Of a stretch of DNA of 7,821 nucleotides, positions 6,591 through 7,821 are shown piece by piece. Made by a program: the position numbers and the translations under genes. Source of the stretch: Pseudomonadota bacterium (GTDB lineage Bacteria; Pseudomonadota; Alphaproteobacteria; Sphingomonadales; Sphingomonadaceae); assembly GCA_023386135.1 (NCBI GenBank), contig JAEWKG010000053.1, positions 1 through 7,821 on the forward strand, read 5' to 3'. Positions within the stretch are counted from its first letter, which is position 1; each line of letters opens with the position of its first letter. A model generated the notes under the pieces. That model ran no database searches and had not been told where the DNA came from. It worked only from the letters and a program-made list of their open reading frames with translations.

Positions 6591-7345
6591 TCAACGCCGC
6601 AGGCGCGGCATTCGGGATCCTTGGCGATGCGGAAACTGCGCATGGCGGGCGCGAGGCCGTCGAGGAGGTGGAGCGTTCCCCATTGCGGCTCTCCCATGCT
6701 CGGCGCGACGATCAGGCGGATCGCCTGCAACGCCGCGAAAGTGCCGGTCCATCCGGCCATCGCGCCGAGCATCCCGTCCTCGGCGCAGGTGTCGCAGTCC
6801 TCGGCATCGAACGCATCGCCGACGTAGCAGCGGTAGCAGGCCTGGTCGGAGAGGTGCCCGGCAAAGGCGCTTACCTGCCCTTGGAAGCGGCCGACCGCCG
6901 CGCTGAGCAGCGGAAGGCCCGCGGCGACGCAGGCATCGGAGACCGCGAGGCGGGTGGCGAAGGTGTCGGTACCGTCGATCACCAGGTCGGCACCGCCCAA
7001 CATCTCGTGAGCATTGTCGGCGCCGATCCGCCGATCATGGAGGTTAAGGTCGATGGCGTGATCGAAGTTCGCCAGCCACCGGCTCGCCGCGACTGCCTTG
7101 CCGTGGCCGACGTCGCGTTCGGAATAGATTGTCTGGCGCTGAAGGTTGCTGACCTCGACCTTGCCATCGTCGATCAGCGTCAGCCGGCCGATCCCGGCCC
7201 CGGCGAGGTACTGAAGCGCCGGGCTGCCGATGCCGCCGAGCCCCACCAGCGCGACGTGCGCGCGGGCGAGCGCGACCTGACCCGCGCCGCCGATCTCGGG
7301 AATGACGATGTGGCGCGCGAAGCGGTCGAGGCGGTCGGGGGACAA
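6587..7345 (-). CDS. MoeB/HesA/ThiF-type adenylyltransferase (E1-like)
   Basis: Expected to adenylate the C-terminal Gly-Gly of a small ubiquitin-like sulfur carrier (MoaD or ThiS type) for molybdopterin, thiamine or related cofactor synthesis; cytosolic. The 252 residues show the ATP-binding GLGGIG (35-40), D59/D60 ahead of VSNLQRQ with N68 and arginine-finger R70, K83, and D127 in DGTDTFATR. A zinc site is formed by C170-X2-C173 and C246-X2-C249. C187 in CDTCAEDG aligns with the conserved Cys of MoeB. There is no C-terminal rhodanese domain, and no carrier-protein gene is nearby, so MoeB, ThiF and HesA cannot be told apart here. The start is TTG 7345 (MSPDRLDRFARH, family-like) or GTG 7363, six codons earlier; neither has a clear ribosome binding site. 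The gene lies 104 bases downstream of dnaA on the same strand. Confidence 0.9.
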   Translation of the reverse strand: MSPDRLDRFARHIVIPEIGGAGQVALARAHVALVGLGGIGSPALQYLAGAGIGRLTLIDDGKVEVSNLQRQTIYSERDVGHGKAVAASRWLANFDHAIDLNLHDRRIGADNAHEMLGGADLVIDGTDTFATRLAVSDACVAAGLPLLSAAVGRFQGQVSAFAGHLSDQACYRCYVGDAFDAEDCDTCAEDGMLGAMAGWTGTFAALQAIRLIVAPSMGEPQWGTLHLLDGLAPAMRSFRIAKDPECRACGVD

Positions 7346-7435
7346 GGCTGTGGGCGAGGGCACGCACCGGCTGTTGGCAGCCTGTGCACGCGCTGTCGAC
7401 AGGGCTGTGGGCAGCCCAGTGCATCGCCTGTTGGC
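7345..7435. repeat. helically phased degenerate octamer array between dnaA and the E1-like gene
   Basis: Six octamers beginning CTGT start at 7348 (CTGTGGGC), 7371 (CTGTTGGC), 7382 (CTGTGCAC), 7393 (CTGTCGAC), 7405 (CTGTGGGC) and 7428 (CTGTTGGC). The steps are 23, 11, 11, 12 and 23 bases, close to one or two helical turns. The two empty slots hold weaker matches: GCACGCAC at 7360 and CAGTGCAT at 7417. The identical pairs are both 57 bases apart, so an old 57-bp duplication may have contributed. On the - strand the units read mainly GCC(C/A)ACAG, resembling the CCACA end of a DnaA box (TTATCCACA) without its AT-rich half. The array fills nearly all of the non-coding gap. Function is unknown. 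Confidence 0.6.
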
Positions 7436-7449
7436 GAAGAGTGGAGCGA

Positions 7450-7821
7450 TCAGCTCTCGAGCTGGCGGAGCAGGCTGCGCACGTCGCCGTCCATGTCGGC
7501 GTCGCGCTGGCGCAGGTCCTCGATCAGCCGCACCGCGTGGATGACGGTCGAATGATCGCGGCCGCCGAACTTGCGGCCGATCTCGGGATAGCTGCGCGGG
7601 GTCAGCACCTTGGCGAGGTACATCGCCACCTGCCGCGGACGGACCACCGCGCGGGCGCGGCGTTTGGAGCCCATCTCTGCACGGTCGATGCGGTAGAACT
7701 GGCACACCGTGCGCTGGATTTCGTCGATGGTGATGCGGCGACGGTTGGCCGAGAGGATGTCGGTGAGCTGCTCTTCGGCGAGCTGCAGGCACACTTCCTG
7801 GCCGGTCAGCTGGGCGTAGGC
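7450..7821 (-). CDS. dnaA: chromosomal replication initiator DnaA, C-terminal part (5' end outside window)
   Basis: The last 123 residues of DnaA, which binds DnaA boxes, opens the origin and loads the helicase. The first residues seen (AYAQLTGQEVCLQLAEEQL) are the end of the AAA+ domain lid. The rest is the DNA-binding domain IV: ITIDEIQRTVCQFY, the basic segment SKRRARAVVRPRQVAMYLAK that contacts the minor groove, and the signature GGRDHSTVIHA, whose helix-turn-helix reads the DnaA box. It ends in a normal short tail, ...LLRQLES. Reading continues in frame to the window edge. The E1-like gene follows on the same strand after 104 bases. Confidence 0.97.
   Translation of the reverse strand, partial: AYAQLTGQEVCLQLAEEQLTDILSANRRRITIDEIQRTVCQFYRIDRAEMGSKRRARAVVRPRQVAMYLAKVLTPRSYPEIGRKFGGRDHSTVIHAVRLIEDLRQRDADMDGDVRSLLRQLES

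Noticed and set aside
7402..7417. Intrinsic terminator for dnaA
   Set aside because: There is a 6-bp GC stem and 4-base loop, but no T-run follows on either strand.
7345..7449. Replication origin beside dnaA
   Set aside because: There is no AT-rich unwinding region and no full TTATCCACA box. The gap follows the 3' end of dnaA rather than preceding it.

Overview
This is a GC-rich, tightly packed chromosomal segment of housekeeping genes. Gene content and protein style suggest an alphaproteobacterium, most likely Sphingomonadales (Sphingomonas/Erythrobacter-like). That placement is an inference from family resemblance, not from a search. I see no mobile element, tRNA, rRNA, CRISPR array or phage gene, and every recognised gene is intact apart from those cut by the window ends.

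Layout. Positions 55-4151 (+ strand) hold a co-directional run: a glutathione S-transferase, an exported S1/P1-type zinc nuclease, dapE (succinyl-diaminopimelate desuccinylase) and a DAACS-family cation symporter with glutamate/aspartate-type binding residues. Positions 4123-5522 (- strand) hold a two-gene operon, dapB then nth. Its last gene overlaps the end of the symporter gene tail to tail. Positions 5558-6590 (+ strand) hold a CobB-type sirtuin, divergent from dapB, and a small unrecognised protein. Positions 6587-7821 (- strand) hold a MoeB/HesA/ThiF-type E1-like enzyme and, upstream of it, the 3' end of dnaA.

How the genes fit together. dapB and dapE both serve the succinylase branch of the lysine/meso-diaminopimelate pathway but lie in separate transcription units. 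nth is DNA base-excision repair, translationally coupled to dapB. The sirtuin keeps the Tyr/Arg pair linked to removal of succinyl and other acidic acyl groups. Genes in the two operons are joined by four-base NTGA start/stop overlaps with non-ATG starts, which suggests translational coupling.

The only intergenic gap of any size is the 104 bases between dnaA and the E1-like gene (7346-7449). It holds a degenerate array of CTGT-starting octamers spaced 11-12 bp or a multiple of that, roughly one turn of the helix. This is the least explained part of the window. The other points of interest are gene-border arrangements: a CTAG palindrome serving as the stop codon on both strands, a very short divergent dapB/cobB gap, and a possible CTG start for the nuclease. 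I found no clear new multi-gene system.
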